The position numbers and the translations under genes are program-made. DNA of 64,000 nucleotides, from contig JASBSR010000015.1 in the NCBI GenBank assembly GCA_030148865.1, positions 1-64,000 of the forward strand, in the 5' to 3' direction. This document shows, piece after piece, positions 12,269 to 22,181 of the stretch. The first letter of the stretch is position 1; each line of letters starts with the position of its first letter. This DNA is from Gammaproteobacteria bacterium (GTDB lineage: Bacteria; Pseudomonadota; Gammaproteobacteria; SZUA-229). A model generated the notes under the pieces. The model was not told the origin of the DNA and did no database searches. It saw nothing but the letters and a program-made list of their open reading frames with translations.

Positions 12269-14245
12269 ATGATGAAATTCTTGATAAAAACTGTCCCCGG
12301 CCTTTGCGGCTTAATATTGCTCGCTGTGGCGACAGGTCTTGCGAATCCGGCACTATCCGCAGTCGAGCAGAACACCGTCGAAAATTACCTGGCTAAAGCC
12401 AGAGCTCGTGGCGAAAAGCCCAATCGTTTACTCAACGAGAGCAGTCCTTATCTCCTGCAGCACGCCTACAACCCGGTGGACTGGTATCCCTGGGGCGAAG
12501 CAGCGTTCGCAAAAGCACGCAAAGAAAACAAGCCTATCTTTCTTTCCATTGGCTATTCGACCTGTCACTGGTGTCACGTAATGGAGCATGAGTCGTTTGA
12601 GAACAGAGAAATCGCAGCATTAATCAATCAATATTTTGTTGCGATCAAGGTTGATCGCGAAGAACGGCCTGATATCGACAATGTATACATGGCGGCGACG
12701 CAGCTGATTAATGGTGCTGGTGGCTGGCCGATGACGGTATTTCTCAATCAACAGCTGCAACCATTTCATGCGGGCACATATTTTCCACCGGAAACCCGTG
12801 GCGGTTATCGTGGCCTGAAGGAATTGCTACCGGAAATTCATCAGCTCTGGAGCAAACAACGACAACGCGTCGATGCAGTTGCAATGCAGGTGACAGATCG
12901 GATTCGAAACGCTGGGCTGGCGAAGTCTGCAACAACAAAACTGGATAAAAACATCCACGCGCGCGCCTTGCAGGATATTGCGGCAAGCTATGACGATCAG
13001 GATGGTGGCTTTGGTGCTGCACCCAAGTTTCCACGCCCCGGAATATTCGCCTATTTGCTCACGCTAGCCGTACAAAATCAGGCGATGTCGGAAAATGCAA
13101 AACGCATGATGCAAAAGACCTTGACGCGCATGGCAGAGGGTGGAATTTTTGATCAGATCGGTGGAGGTTTCCATCGTTATTCTGTAGACGCTCAATGGTT
13201 GGTGCCACATTTTGAAAAAATGCTATACACCCAGGCTTTAATGACAACATCATATGTGAATTTGTATCAGCTTAATCAGCAGTCGATGTATAAAGATGTG
13301 GCACAGGCGACACTGGATTTTGTCCTGCGTGAGATGACATCGCCGCAGGGTGGATTTTATTCGGCGCTGGATGCGGACAGCGAGCGACCGGATAAAAAGG
13401 GTGAGCACGCCGAAGGTGCGTTTTATTTGTGGAGTGATATTGAGCTTGAAAAATTGTTGTCTGTGGACGAGTTAAAGTTCTCCCGTGCCTATTACAACCT
13501 GAGAAAAGACGGCAACATTGATTCTGATCCGCAAAATGAATTTGCTGGCTTGAACATTTTTCATGTCAGTGAAGACTATGCCAGTATAGCGCTGACAAAA
13601 ACACAGACGGCGTTGCTGGCTTCGGTCAGGCAGAAATTACTAGAGGCGCGCAGCCATCGCCCGCGGCCACATCTCGATGACAAGATAGTTACCGCCTGGA
13701 ACGGGATGATGATTTCAGCGCTGGCGCAGGCCGGGCTTGTGTTTAGTGATGAGAAATATATCAGGGCTGCAATTAAATCTGCAAATTTTTTGCGCAGCCA
13801 GCTGATTGATGAAAGAACTGGAAATCTGTACCGTCGTACCCGTAGTGGTGAAGCTGGGGTTGATGCCGTTCTTGGCGATTATGTCTGGTTTATCCGTGGT
13901 CTGCTCGACTTGTACCATGCTAACGCAGACAAAAGCTGGTTAGACCTGGCGATCAGGCTCAGTGAAAAACAGAATCTGCTGTTTCTGGATCAGGCAAATG
14001 GTGGTTATTTTGATGCCTCGGACACCGACACCAATTTGTTATTTCGATCCAGACCTGTATATGATGGTGCGTTACCGGCAGAGAATGCTATCGCGCTGGA
14101 AAACCTGTATGATTTACACGCAATAACTAAAGCCACACAATGGAAGAAAAACGCTGACAGGCTGCTCGGCACGTTTGCTGGTACCATCAATAACGATCCA
14201 TCTGCTGCTGCGATGATGCTGAGCGCTGCCAAGTATAGTCTGTGA
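12269..14245 (+). CDS. DUF255 thioredoxin-fold protein (YyaL/SSP411 type), exported
   Basis: A protein of about 658 residues. Starting at 12269 or 12272 it has a hydrophobic signal-like N-terminus ([13 protein letters not shown]). The mature part opens with the family motif [21 protein letters not shown] and a thioredoxin-like domain with [12 protein letters not shown]. The rest is an alpha/alpha barrel-like region with HFEKMLY and [12 protein letters not shown]. Members are widespread, but the biochemical role is not settled; a redox or sugar-binding function has been suggested from folds only. The signal peptide is notable because many homologues are cytoplasmic. It sits 10 bases after fadH and 26 before the sensor gene. 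Confidence 0.85.
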   Translation: MMKFLIKTVPGLCGLILLAVATGLANPALSAVEQNTVENYLAKARARGEKPNRLLNESSPYLLQHAYNPVDWYPWGEAAFAKARKENKPIFLSIGYSTCHWCHVMEHESFENREIAALINQYFVAIKVDREERPDIDNVYMAATQLINGAGGWPMTVFLNQQLQPFHAGTYFPPETRGGYRGLKELLPEIHQLWSKQRQRVDAVAMQVTDRIRNAGLAKSATTKLDKNIHARALQDIAASYDDQDGGFGAAPKFPRPGIFAYLLTLAVQNQAMSENAKRMMQKTLTRMAEGGIFDQIGGGFHRYSVDAQWLVPHFEKMLYTQALMTTSYVNLYQLNQQSMYKDVAQATLDFVLREMTSPQGGFYSALDADSERPDKKGEHAEGAFYLWSDIELEKLLSVDELKFSRAYYNLRKDGNIDSDPQNEFAGLNIFHVSEDYASIALTKTQTALLASVRQKLLEARSHRPRPHLDDKIVTAWNGMMISALAQAGLVFSDEKYIRAAIKSANFLRSQLIDERTGNLYRRTRSGEAGVDAVLGDYVWFIRGLLDLYHANADKSWLDLAIRLSEKQNLLFLDQANGGYFDASDTDTNLLFRSRPVYDGALPAENAIALENLYDLHAITKATQWKKNADRLLGTFAGTINNDPSAAAMMLSAAKYSL

Positions 14246-14270
14246 TCCTGTCTTAATACGGGGAAGATGC

Positions 14271-17200
14271 ATGGCTAAAGAAGCACGGAATTCAATTCAG
14301 CTGGATTTTCAGGCGGTTTTCGACGCCAGTCTTGATGCCGGTTTTATTCACGACTCTAAGGGTCGCATTCTCACCGCTAACCGAACTGCTGTAGCGCGTT
14401 ACGGTTATAACCTCGAAGAACTCAAGCTAATGCAGATTTCTGACCTCGCAACACCAGAGCTGCGAGCCAGGGTACCCAAAAAACTAATCGACTTACCAAA
14501 AACAGGTGACATTTTTGAATGGGCGCACCAGTGCAAGGATGGCACTAAAATATCGGTAGAGGTTTTTGCCCAGCCAGTTGTTTTTAATGGTGGTCGTGTT
14601 GTGCTGGCAAGTGTGCGTGACATTTCTCAGCGCAAAAAACTTGAGTCAGAACTGCAGAGCAAGCAGCATTTTCTGGAACATATCCTCGATACTGAGCCAG
14701 GTACAGTCTATATCTATGACCTGATGGAGCAGTGTAATGTCTATGTTAACCGGCACTGGCTCACGGCATTCGGTTACTCACCGGAAGAAATGCAGGCCAT
14801 GGGCGTTGATGTGGTCAGGCTTTTTCACCCGGACGATCTGACAGCAATTAAGGCGAGTCATGAGGCGTGGAGGCGGGGCTCGATGAACGAAATCCGCGTT
14901 ATCGAATATCGTGTCCGCGATAAACAGGGTGAATGGCACTGGTTAATGAGTCGGGAAACTCCATTTAGTTTTGATGGCAGCGGCCAGGTCAGTCAGATTC
15001 TCGGGATTGCGAATGACATCACTGTTCGCAAGCAGGTAGAAAGTGATCGTGATCTGTTTGTTTCACTGGCCAACAATAGTAAAGAGTTTATTGCTATCGC
15101 AGACCTTGATCTTGAGCCAATGTATTTGAATAGAGCTGCACTGGAACTGGTAGGTCTTCCCGATCTTGAAACAGCGCTGAAGCTCAAAGGCACAGACTTT
15201 TTTTTCCCGGAGGACAGAGCACTCATTGTGAACGAATTCTTACCGCAGGTATTACGCCAGGGCGGTAGCGAAGTTGAAACTCGGTTTCGGCATTTTGAGA
15301 CCGGTGCGGCTATCTGGATACTCTGTAATGTGTTTGCTGTTCATAATACAAAAGGTCAGGTCGCGGGCTGGGCAACTGTGAGTCGTGATATCACCGAACG
15401 CAGACATGCTGAGATGCTGCTGGAGGGGCAGAGGCAGGTGCTGGAAATGATTGCGACGGGTAGCTCTTTGGCGAAGATATTAACTCAATTGATGCTGTTG
15501 ATCGAAGCGCAATCCCCCGGCATGCTGGGTTCGATACTTTTGCTCGATGTGGATGGTACTCATGTGCGCCATGGTGCAGCACCCAGTTTGCCAGCGGAGT
15601 ATATTGCCGCTGTGGATGGGCAGGCGATTGGCCCCGTTGCGGGTTCCTGTGGTACAGCCGCCTATCGCAAGGAGCAGGTATTCGTAGAAGACATCGCCTC
15701 CGATCCGCTCTGGGAAAACTACAGAGCAATAGCGCTGCCGCATGGGTTGCGAGCCTGCTGGTCGACCCCGATGCTTGATGAACACGGGCAGGTACTCGGC
15801 ACTTTTGCAATGTATTATAAAGAACCGAAGCTGCCCGACCCCGAGCATCTACAGCTGATTGATACTACGGTTCAGGCTGCGGTCATCGCTATCAACCGGC
15901 ATCAGTCGGAACAAACGCTGCGTCAGAGTGAAGCGCGCTATAGATTGCTGTTTGAGCATGCGCCGAATGGCATTCTTATCGCAGATACCGAAAACTACTA
16001 TCTCGATGCAAATACAAGCGCCTGTCAGATGTTTGGTTATAGCCGTGATGAACTCGTCGGGATGCGGGTTTCAGATACTGCTGTTGAAGATGAAACTCAG
16101 AATTTCGACGCAACTTTGCAGGCAGTCAGGGCGAATACTGAGTACCAGCGTGAGTGGTATTTCCGGCGCAAGGGCGGCACGGTATTTCCGGCGGAAGTGG
16201 TGGTCACGACGATGCCGGATGGTAATCTGCTAGGCGTTATTCGAGATATTACCGAGCGTAAACAAAGCGAAGAGCGTATTACCTATCTGGCAAATTATGA
16301 CGCCCTGACGGGTCTGCCCAATCGCAGCCAGCTCAATGACCATCTCAAGTATGCGATAAGTCTGGCAAAGCGCCACAATGGGCGGCTGGCAGTGATGTTT
16401 ATCGATCTTGACCGCTTCAAAGATATCAATGACACGCTGGGGCACAGCATCGGTGATACATTCCTGATCGAAATGTCAAAACGCCTGCAACTGGTTTTAC
16501 GTGAAGAAGATACTGTGGCTCGTCTTGGGGGCGATGAATTTATTTTGATGCTGCCCAATAGTAATGCGCGTGGGGTTGCGAAGGTCGCTCAAAAGGTGCT
16601 TGAAATTATCTCGGTACCTTGCCGAGTTGAACAGTACGACCTGTCAGTGACGGCGTCGATTGGTATTGCCATTTACCCGGATGATGGCGTTGATCTGGAA
16701 ACGCTTTCAAAGAGTGCTGATACAGCCATGTATCGTGCAAAACAGGAGGGGCGGGATGGCTATCGATTTTTCACCGCCGAGATGCAGGCGCATGCGACAC
16801 GCAGTATGCAGTTGGTGATTGCACTACGCCAGGCTCTGAAGCACGATCAGATGCGGGTGCATTATCAACCGCAAATATCCATTGACGATGGGCGTGTTAT
16901 TGGTGTTGAGGCATTGTTGCGCTGGCAGCATCCCGAGATGGGTGAGGTATCGCCTGCTGAGTTCATTCCGGTTGCAGAGGATAGTGGTCTGATTCTGTCG
17001 ATAGGTGAATGGGTACTAAGTACTGCTGTACGACAGCTCAAACAGTGGATGAATATGGGTTGTGCGCCAATAGTTGTTGCGGTCAATCTTTCAGCCATTC
17101 AGTTTCGTCACCCGAGTTTGCCGGAAATGGTAACGCGAATACTCGAAGCGGAGCAGCTGTCGCCAGAGTTTCTTGAGCTGGAGCTGACCGAGGGCGTTGC

Positions 17201-17573
17201 CATGTATGACCCGAAAGCGGCGATTGAAATCATGAACACTCTGCATGAGCTCGGGATCCGCATGTCGATAGATGATTTCGGTACGGGGTACTCTTCGCTG
17301 AATTATCTGAAAAAATTCAAAGTATATAAATTAAAAGTTGACCAGTCTTTTGTGTACGACATTAATACAGATATGGAAGATAGAGCAATTGTCGCGGCCA
17401 TTATCGGCATGTCGAAAAACCTGGGTTTACGGACGATTGCGGAAGGTGTTGAGACAGCCGAACAACTTGCATATCTGCGTGAACAGGGTTGTGATGAAGC
17501 GCAAGGATATTACTATAGTAAGCCATTACCAGCAGAACAGTTAGATGCGATGCTGTCGAACAATTCAGTTTAA
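14271..17573 (+). CDS. multi-PAS/GAF GGDEF-EAL c-di-GMP protein
   Basis: An 1100-residue signalling protein without membrane segments. It has an N-terminal series of three PAS domains with PAC motifs, a GAF domain around residues 385-545, a further PAS, then GGDEF (RLGGDEF preceded by an REED inhibitory-site motif) and EAL domains. The EAL part retains EALLRW, NLS, ELTEG, DDFGTGYSSL, KLKVDQSF, EGVET and the late Gln, so both domains look catalytically competent. It likely makes or degrades c-di-GMP in response to cytoplasmic signals such as redox state or ligands; the signal cannot be read from sequence. Confidence 0.93.
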   Translation: MAKEARNSIQLDFQAVFDASLDAGFIHDSKGRILTANRTAVARYGYNLEELKLMQISDLATPELRARVPKKLIDLPKTGDIFEWAHQCKDGTKISVEVFAQPVVFNGGRVVLASVRDISQRKKLESELQSKQHFLEHILDTEPGTVYIYDLMEQCNVYVNRHWLTAFGYSPEEMQAMGVDVVRLFHPDDLTAIKASHEAWRRGSMNEIRVIEYRVRDKQGEWHWLMSRETPFSFDGSGQVSQILGIANDITVRKQVESDRDLFVSLANNSKEFIAIADLDLEPMYLNRAALELVGLPDLETALKLKGTDFFFPEDRALIVNEFLPQVLRQGGSEVETRFRHFETGAAIWILCNVFAVHNTKGQVAGWATVSRDITERRHAEMLLEGQRQVLEMIATGSSLAKILTQLMLLIEAQSPGMLGSILLLDVDGTHVRHGAAPSLPAEYIAAVDGQAIGPVAGSCGTAAYRKEQVFVEDIASDPLWENYRAIALPHGLRACWSTPMLDEHGQVLGTFAMYYKEPKLPDPEHLQLIDTTVQAAVIAINRHQSEQTLRQSEARYRLLFEHAPNGILIADTENYYLDANTSACQMFGYSRDELVGMRVSDTAVEDETQNFDATLQAVRANTEYQREWYFRRKGGTVFPAEVVVTTMPDGNLLGVIRDITERKQSEERITYLANYDALTGLPNRSQLNDHLKYAISLAKRHNGRLAVMFIDLDRFKDINDTLGHSIGDTFLIEMSKRLQLVLREEDTVARLGGDEFILMLPNSNARGVAKVAQKVLEIISVPCRVEQYDLSVTASIGIAIYPDDGVDLETLSKSADTAMYRAKQEGRDGYRFFTAEMQAHATRSMQLVIALRQALKHDQMRVHYQPQISIDDGRVIGVEALLRWQHPEMGEVSPAEFIPVAEDSGLILSIGEWVLSTAVRQLKQWMNMGCAPIVVAVNLSAIQFRHPSLPEMVTRILEAEQLSPEFLELELTEGVAMYDPKAAIEIMNTLHELGIRMSIDDFGTGYSSLNYLKKFKVYKLKVDQSFVYDINTDMEDRAIVAAIIGMSKNLGLRTIAEGVETAEQLAYLREQGCDEAQGYYYSKPLPAEQLDAMLSNNSV

Positions 17574-17750
17574 CCCTGATTGATCAGAGCCACAAAAAGC
17601 CGCTGATTTTTTTGTGAAGCGCCGCAAGGGCTTTACCAGGTTCAGTCTGACACTGTGCTATAGAATATTTATCATTATGATGATCGGCATTCCCGGCTTC
17701 AGCTATCGAGACAAGTAGAAATAATTAAGGAATGCTCATGGATCTGGGCG

Positions 17751-18131
17751 ATGGCCGCAAAAGATACCGTGTCGAATGTCTTTGGCGGCTTCACTATATT
17801 TACCGATCAGCCATTCAAGATAAATGATGGTATTAAAATTGAGGACTACGATGGCATGGTAATAGAAATCGGAATCAGGAGGGCGCACTTAAAAACGCTG
17901 GAAGGCGGTATTGTTGCTATCCCTGATGCCAGGTTTGCCGATGCCCCGGTGGAAAACATCAGTTGGGAGTCATCGAAAAAAATTAAACTGGGTCTCGGGT
18001 TGGCCTGTGATACCAGTCCGGAAAAAATGCAGCAGCCGATCTCGAATTTGCTTTCCCGACACAAACGCTTTACATCATGTCGCTACAAGCTTAGTGAATC
18101 ACCCTTTGCGAAAACTGGAGCGCTTCAGTAG
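17751..18131 (+). pseudogene. MscS-type mechanosensitive channel remnant
   Basis: The reading frame keeps the end of the pore helix and the start of the beta domain of an MscS channel (AAKDTVSNVFGGF, then DQPFKINDGIKIEDYDG and GGIVAIPDARF). The first membrane helices are missing and only an unrelated short stretch precedes in frame. The C-terminal domain breaks off after DTSPEKMQQ. The remnant ends overlapping the 3' end of the convergent PDC gene by 33 bases. It is probably a deletion-derived pseudogene; a functional 126-residue soluble fragment is unlikely. Confidence 0.75.
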
Positions 18132-19046
18132 TACTTCAGCCTTTGCGCCCAGATAGACATAAATTCCCAGGCCCACCAGCAGGCCAACTGCTGCTGCCAT
18201 CATTGCGACTGCACTACTCAGATGCTCCGGCGACCCCAGTGCAGACTTGAACATTAATAGCAATGCTTCGATAGATACCGCAATCAGTATTGCGGCAATG
18301 AATCGAGTGATGGTTCTGCGTGTTGAGCTATGGCGAAAAATATCTTTTTGCATCAGTACTTCTTCCTCTAGCGTGGTTTTGCCGAGATCGAAAATTGCCA
18401 GTGCAAGCGTTAGATAGATGATAATGCCAAAAGGTGAAAGATGCAGGTCCTCGGGTAGCGGCCTGGTAAACAAGATAATGACTTCGCTGGCTGCAGAATA
18501 TAGAAGGATGGCAACCACAGAAAACAGACCGACAACTATCAGAGTGTAGATGGATATAAAGAACGGTTGAAACTTTTTCCGTTTACGGTCACCCATTAAA
18601 AACTCAATCGCGTCGGCAAGATCAATATCCATGACCAGTATGTCTTTTCCCTCACCATTTTCGTCGCTGTACTGAATAGCAGAAGAAATACAAAGATGGT
18701 GGCTGGAGGTTGACAGATAAGGCTCAGTCACAATCACTCCCTGACCTGCTGTCGACATTTTATAATAGGGTCTGTGGCGGCGGTCGGCACCTATTCCTAT
18801 GTCCGGAGTTTTAATGCCCACTGGTCTATGTGAAATGTTATGGCTGGTCTGAATACCATTACCGTCGAGGGTGAATATGAGTTCGACAAAAGGATAATTC
18901 TTAGTCAGCCACTTCATGGCATTGCCGAGATTTTTTTCGTTTTGAAAAAGTTTGCCGTCAAATATGCCAGTGATAATAGATGCCATGAGCTCATGGATGG
19001 CATCGTGATACTCGTGGTAGCGCTCAATCGCATTGATGTAGTTCAT
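18099..19046 (-). CDS. PDC/Cache-sensor membrane protein
   Basis: A 315-residue protein. The N-terminal ~150 residues resemble a PDC (Cache) sensor module, with GADRRHRPYYK, VTEPYLS and a following ISSAIQY strand. About four hydrophobic helices follow in the C-terminal half (FFISIYTLIVVGLFSVVAIL, IIIYLTLALAIF and two more). There is no kinase, cyclase or methyl-accepting domain, so the output is unknown. It could be a stand-alone membrane sensor. Neighbours are remnants of a channel gene and a response regulator, so it may be a survivor of a decayed locus. Confidence 0.8.
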   Translation of the reverse strand: MNYINAIERYHEYHDAIHELMASIITGIFDGKLFQNEKNLGNAMKWLTKNYPFVELIFTLDGNGIQTSHNISHRPVGIKTPDIGIGADRRHRPYYKMSTAGQGVIVTEPYLSTSSHHLCISSAIQYSDENGEGKDILVMDIDLADAIEFLMGDRKRKKFQPFFISIYTLIVVGLFSVVAILLYSAASEVIILFTRPLPEDLHLSPFGIIIYLTLALAIFDLGKTTLEEEVLMQKDIFRHSSTRRTITRFIAAILIAVSIEALLLMFKSALGSPEHLSSAVAMMAAAVGLLVGLGIYVYLGAKAEVLLKRSSFRKG

Positions 19047-19206
19047 ACGGCTTCTCCCGTTATAGAAATGCCTTGCAACTATCAGGCCAGTGGGATTAGT
19101 CTGCTTTGCGCTGTGTTCCTGCTGGAGCGATGGAGTAAACTGGTGCGTGGATCTTTCAAAAGCACGGGTTTAGTGCGTACCACAGGGTACATGCGATGGA
19201 TCTTTG

Positions 19207-19432
19207 GTTTAAGTCCAGCCCGGCGAGCAATGCCGGTGGTGCCAGTTCAGACGCGGTTTTGTCTGCATTTTTTCTACCAGGTTGGCACGATGGAGTTCCA
19301 CGGTTTTGATACTAACGCCCAATTCTCCAGCATGAATGTGTCATTGTAAGATTTTTCGATGAGATCGTAGGCGCGAGCTTTCATTACGCGTACTGCCTCG
19401 CAACATCTGCCGCTAACGTCGCCTGCGATGTT
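19207..19432 (-). pseudogene. FixJ/NarL-type response regulator remnant
   Basis: On the minus strand the end of a receiver domain (EAVRVMKARAYDLIEKSYND, 19325-19398 region) is followed directly by the recognition part of a LuxR-type helix-turn-helix (LGVSIKTVELHRANLVEKMQ, 19263-19322) in a different frame. The remaining C-terminus (KTASELA then ALLAGLDLN, 19207-19260) is shifted by a one-base deletion. The linker and first helices between the two domains are missing, so the gene is broken by at least one deletion and two frame changes. It resembles FixJ-family regulators that pair with PAS-type histidine kinases. Confidence 0.7.
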
Positions 19433-20014
19433 CCGCGCAGGCGACGTTTGGTGTTGCGCAGACGATGGTTGGTGCGGGTGATGTAGCCATATTGAGTGTC
19501 ATCAGCGAAATTAATGCAGGGGCGGCACCCATGAGCCAGTAGGCATAGCGTTTCATCAGGGTGAGCCCCGACGTTTCGTGCAGTGCCCCGTTGGGCTAAT
19601 CTTTAAACTGCGCATCAGGCCGGTGACCGGGGAATAGTTCAGCTGGCACTGTGCGTGGCGAGCGCTGCCGGAGCTGGCGGCGATAGTGTGGTGATGGAGG
19701 TGATGCGCCATCGGCAGGCATTTTTGCTATATGAACTTTGTCTAGTCTGTTTGTCGATTAACTTTACATGTTAAAAAACTCTAACTAATTGAACGATAAG
19801 TGTATTTCTTAAATACGTAAATTTTTAGATGATTTTCCTGTCAGTGTGTCGCATATCTCCGATTACTACTATATATATAAGTGTTTGATATTCAACATAT
19901 TGACATGATATACGGTAATCGCGCTGTGTCGAATATAATCGGAATTACTTACACCTTTAGAAATTCTTTGGTGAAATAGACTCTAACTTACTAGTTTTTA
20001 TATAGATAATATGT

Positions 20015-20030
20015 TGGCACTATTTTTGTA
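20015..20030 (+). promoter_or_regulatory. sigma-54 promoter of PEP-CTERM gene 1
   Basis: TGGCAC-TATTT-TTGTA fits the -24/-12 consensus (TGGCAC-N5-TTGCA) with one change in the -12 element. It lies 60 bases upstream of the ATG at 20091. The other two PEP-CTERM genes have equivalent sequences. Confidence 0.65.
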
Positions 20031-20090
20031 TGTGTAATGGTAGTCTGGTTTTTAAATGTTAAATAAATGTCACAAAGGAGTTTTACCATC

Positions 20091-20654
20091 ATGAAGGTTT
20101 CTAAATTGTTAGTGGCTGGCGTGTTATCACTGTCGGCTGGCGCGGCATCTGCGTCCACTGTCATGTTTCCGACAGACGGTGATGTCAATTTCTATGTGGA
20201 CAGTGCCTTTATTGCAAGTGGTTATAGCCTGGCTGTTTTTGATGATAGCGAAGCTGTGGCTGCCGGTAGTATGATTGTTTCCAGCACGGGTTCGCTGGAT
20301 GTAATGTTCGCCGGTCCGTTCTTTGGTGGCACATACGGCGGTGTGATCGACTTCCTCGGTAATGTAGGTCCTGGTGGCGCGTATCAGGCATCCAATCAAT
20401 CAACCCTGTTCAACTTTGCTGGCGCCAACGACCACTTCATCGTCGGTCTTTCCGCTGATGGTGGTGCTTCCTGGTTTGCAGATATCGGTTCTGATCAGGG
20501 TGCTGCCAATTCTCAGCTGCTGACGTTTGCCATGCAGCAGTCAACTTTTGTGGTTGATGTGCAGACGGTACCTGCGGTGCCAGTGCCTGCAGCAGTATGG
20601 CTGTTCGGTTCAGGTCTACTGGGCATGGTCGGGATTGCACGTCGTCGCGCTTAA
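20091..20654 (+). CDS. VPLPA/PEP-CTERM sorted protein 1
   Basis: A 187-residue secreted protein with an N-terminal signal peptide (LLVAGVLSLSAGAASAS) and a C-terminal sorting signal: VPVPAAVWLFGSGLLGM followed by an Arg-rich end (ARRRA). Such tails are recognised by exosortase and lost on export. The mature part is small, Gly/Ser/Ala-rich and predicted beta-rich, with no catalytic motif. An AAAGGAG site precedes the ATG at 20091. It shares the mature N-terminal theme (TVMFP, then SLAVFDDSEA) with the two paralogues at 22182 and 23438. Exosortase is not in the window. Confidence 0.9.
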   Translation: MKVSKLLVAGVLSLSAGAASASTVMFPTDGDVNFYVDSAFIASGYSLAVFDDSEAVAAGSMIVSSTGSLDVMFAGPFFGGTYGGVIDFLGNVGPGGAYQASNQSTLFNFAGANDHFIVGLSADGGASWFADIGSDQGAANSQLLTFAMQQSTFVVDVQTVPAVPVPAAVWLFGSGLLGMVGIARRRA

Positions 20655-20676
20655 TTTCGACGACACCATCTCATTT

Positions 20677-20711
20677 AAAAAAACAGCAGTCTTCGGACTG
20701 CTGTTTTTTTG
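20677..20711 (+). terminator. intrinsic terminator after PEP-CTERM gene 1
   Basis: ACAGCAGTC-TTCG-GACTGCTGT stem with a UUCG-type loop, flanked by A and T runs, 23 bases after the stop codon. The symmetric A/T runs could also work on the other strand. Confidence 0.9.
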
Positions 20712-20764
20712 TTTAAATATTCTCCGGGTGTGGCCCTGGGTGGCAGCACTGATAAAATGACCTG

Positions 20765-21736
20765 ATGCTAACCAGAACTGTATCTGTGGCGCCGATGATG
20801 GGCTGGACCGATCGTCACGCGCGTTTTTTTCTCCGTCTGATGACACAACAGGCCCTGCTCTACACCGAGATGGTGACCAGTGGTGCGGTGCTGCACGGCG
20901 ATCATAATTATTTGTTGAAATATCATGCTGCTGAACATCCGTTGGCGCTGCAACTCGGTGGCAGTGATCCGGCTGAACTGGCTGAGTGCACGCAAATCGC
21001 AGAACAGTGGGGCTTCGATGAAGTCAATCTCAATGTCGGCTGTCCGAGCGATCGGGTGCAGTCCGGCCGTTTTGGGGCCTGCCTGATGGCCGAGCCCGCG
21101 CTGGTGGCTGACTGCATCGCAGCGATGAATGCACGGGTTGAAATTCCAGTGACGGTGAAGTGCCGTATCGGTATTGATGATATGGATGACTATATCGGAC
21201 TCGAGCACTTTGTCGAAACGGTGGCCGCCGCCGGCTGCGATACGTTTATTGTGCATGCTCGCAAGGCCTGGCTGAAAGGCCTGAGTCCAAAACAAAATCG
21301 GGAAATCCCGCCACTGCGCTATGAGGATGTGTACCGACTTAAAGCCAGGCATCCCGACCTGACGATTGTAATCAATGGCGGAGTTAAAACGCAGGAGCAG
21401 ATTGGACAGCACCTGCAGCAGCTTGATGGCGTGATGCTGGGGCGCGAGGCTTATCACAATCCTTTCATTCTGGCCGAGGTCGATCAGCGTTATTATGCAG
21501 CTACTGCGGATATTGTCAGTCGAGAACAGGTGGTGGCACAGCTGCTGGAATATGTCGACGCAGAACTGCTGGCAGGAACCCGCCTGCATTCGATTACTCG
21601 ACACCTGCATGGCCTGTTTGCCGGTTGCGCGGGAGCGCGAAGCTGGCGGCGCGAATTGAGCACCAGTGCGCACTGCGACGATGCTGATAGCGCCATCATA
21701 GCGCGTGCCCTGCGTGGTATACGCACCTGTTTATAA
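20765..21736 (+). CDS. dusA: tRNA-dihydrouridine(20/20a) synthase DusA
   Basis: A 323-residue flavoenzyme with the Dus signature: APMMGWTDRHARFF near the N-terminus, LNVGCPSDRVQSG containing the catalytic cysteine, VKCRIGIDD, and an NGGVKT phosphate-binding segment. It reduces uridine 20/20a in the tRNA D-loop using FMN and NADPH. The FGACLM sequence and length fit DusA rather than DusB or DusC. It separates the first PEP-CTERM gene from the other two and is unrelated to them in function. Confidence 0.95.
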   Translation: MLTRTVSVAPMMGWTDRHARFFLRLMTQQALLYTEMVTSGAVLHGDHNYLLKYHAAEHPLALQLGGSDPAELAECTQIAEQWGFDEVNLNVGCPSDRVQSGRFGACLMAEPALVADCIAAMNARVEIPVTVKCRIGIDDMDDYIGLEHFVETVAAAGCDTFIVHARKAWLKGLSPKQNREIPPLRYEDVYRLKARHPDLTIVINGGVKTQEQIGQHLQQLDGVMLGREAYHNPFILAEVDQRYYAATADIVSREQVVAQLLEYVDAELLAGTRLHSITRHLHGLFAGCAGARSWRRELSTSAHCDDADSAIIARALRGIRTCL

Positions 21737-21945
21737 AATCAGCACGGGTGGTTTTTTTAAATAATGAGAGTGCTGGAAAGGCCATATTTGTGTCGGCTAA
21801 CACTATATAAAAGCGTTTGATTGATCACCCGGTTTTTTTCATTTTTTCGGTGCTGGTTATCAGGCCATGGTCTTAGTGACTGATTCAGCTATGTTTTTCA
21901 GGCATAACAGGTCTGCCGGTAGGCCCCTGCCCGACAAATTATTAA

Positions 21946-21972
21946 ACTGGCTGGCCAGGGCCAGTATTTTTT
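21946..21972 (+). terminator. weak terminator-like hairpin
   Basis: ACTGGC/GCCAGT six-base stem with an 8-base loop followed by ATTTTTT, 210 bases after dusA. It may end the dusA transcript. Confidence 0.3.
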
Positions 21973-22049
21973 GTGCGTCGTTTCTGAACAAATGCCTTTC
22001 ACGCCGCCCTTTTTGCATTGTGCACGCTCGTATTTCGAGTAAACAAAGC

Positions 22050-22065
22050 TGGCATAAACATTGCT
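22050..22065 (+). promoter_or_regulatory. sigma-54 promoter of PEP-CTERM gene 2
   Basis: TGGCAT-AAACA-TTGCT is a good -24/-12 match with the invariant GG and GC ten bases apart. It lies about 115 bases upstream of the start codon of the second PEP-CTERM gene. Confidence 0.65.
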
Positions 22066-22181
22066 GCTGTATTAGCAGCCTTCCTGAATGTTTTTGAGAC
22101 GGGGAGATACTGATGGCGGCATGCCACCGAGCCTAAATGTTGATGACTCGTAAAGATGAATCGTAAATAAGGAGATAAATG

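Larger units (their letters stand above)
19047..20090. other. 1 kb gap with a regulator remnant and a sigma-54 promoter
   Basis: No intact gene is seen. The region contains a FixJ-type response-regulator remnant on the minus strand (19207-19432), an unexplained stretch at 19433-19740 that may be more decayed coding sequence, an AT-rich segment at 19740-20010, and a -24/-12 promoter at 20015. Confidence 0.7.
21737..22181. other. 445-base gap upstream of PEP-CTERM gene 2
   Basis: No credible gene is seen. It holds a weak terminator-like hairpin at 21946-21972 and a sigma-54-type promoter at 22050-22065, followed by a roughly 100-base untranslated leader. Confidence 0.6.

Noticed and set aside
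20768-21673. Long antisense frame over dusA (about 300 codons)
   Set aside because: Fully within dusA and showing no family motifs; it is a shadow of dusA codon use.
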